From positions 1 through 58,220 of the IMG/VR virus record IMGVR_UViG_3300042465_002836: DNA of 58,220 nucleotides. One strand, written 5' to 3'. Under the pieces are notes generated by a model, which searched no databases, was not told the origin of the DNA, and saw only the letters and a program-made list of their open reading frames with translations. Positions 58,096 through 58,220 of the stretch are shown here, one piece after another. Every line of letters starts with the position of its first letter. The first letter of the stretch is position 1. The translations under genes and the position numbers were made by a program. The DNA is from a virus.

Positions 58096-58220
58096 GGGGA
58101 GTAGAGGACCATGGCTGTCAATCTTTCTGCCATTAAGGATCTTCTCCTGCCCGGCCTTCGCGGTGTCGAAGGCAAGTACGAGATGATCCCGTCACAGTAC
58201 GACAAGATCTTCACCAAGCA
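58094..58220. repeat. Terminal direct repeat, right copy
   Basis: Identical to bases 1-127. Removing one copy gives a closed genome of 58,093 bp in which the decoration-like gene runs straight into the capsid gene. Confidence 0.95.
58111..58220 (+). CDS. Major capsid protein, 5' fragment (repeat copy)
   Basis: First 36 codons of the capsid gene, cut off by the end of the window. It is the same gene as the one at 18-929, reached again because the ends overlap; it is not a second capsid gene. Confidence 0.95.
   Translation, partial: MAVNLSAIKDLLLPGLRGVEGKYEMIPSQYDKIFTK

Overview
The window is one complete tailed-phage genome cut open inside its major capsid gene. Its last 127 bases (58094-58220) repeat its first 127 exactly, so the unit is a circular or circularly permuted genome of 58,093 bp. 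I see no integrase, excisionase, DNA polymerase, RNA polymerase, rRNA or CRISPR array. A probable alphaproteobacterial host is suggested by a GapR (DUF2312) homologue, a GTA-type three-helix holin, a GH108 endolysin and high GC. The large P22-type portal, flat connector proteins and a nozzle-like protein, with no tape measure, sheath or long-tail genes, point to a short-tailed (podovirus-like) particle.

Layout, reading through the circle. (1) 36272-45121, rightward: small early/middle genes, terminase small subunit, a C5 cytosine methyltransferase with a second gene overprinted inside it, terminase large subunit, dCMP deaminase, ThyX, a PAPS-reductase-like enzyme, a tRNA-Gln and a run of very small membrane or zinc-ribbon proteins. 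(2) 45218-58095 and on through 18-25053, rightward: the virion module. It holds portal, a 1,959-residue polyvalent protein with ADP-ribosyltransferase-like domains, a basic Gly/Lys-rich protein, a GroES-like co-chaperonin, scaffold-like protein, decoration-like protein, capsid, connectors, a repeat-built tail fibre, a polyglycine adhesin-like protein, the lysis cassette (holin, GH108 endolysin), adaptor, nozzle, a GNAT protein, and two large proteins probably carried inside the virion. (3) 25050-29096, leftward: early recombination operon with YqaJ exonuclease, ERF annealing protein, an SSB-tipped small protein, the GapR homologue and many tiny proteins, driven by a good promoter at 29118-29147. 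(4) 29232-32314, rightward: a regulator, an HNH protein, a ParB/DGQHR-like protein, and a DUF1376 replication protein whose gene contains eight tandem 11-bp repeats that look like origin iterons, then a possible helicase loader. (5) 32387-34019 leftward and 34157-34868 rightward (RuvC-like resolvase), diverging from a control region with a perfect dyad. (6) 34837-36106, leftward, diverging from (1) at a near-symmetrical control region in which two copies of one operator-like dyad lie in the spacers of two opposed promoters.

How it fits together: recombination-dependent replication (exonuclease, annealing protein, resolvase) with an initiator carrying its own probable origin; dCMP deaminase and ThyX feed dTTP synthesis; the methyltransferase protects DNA; a terminase pair packages it. 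Two short helix-turn-helix proteins lie in the two leftward operons facing the two operator regions and are natural candidates for their repressors.
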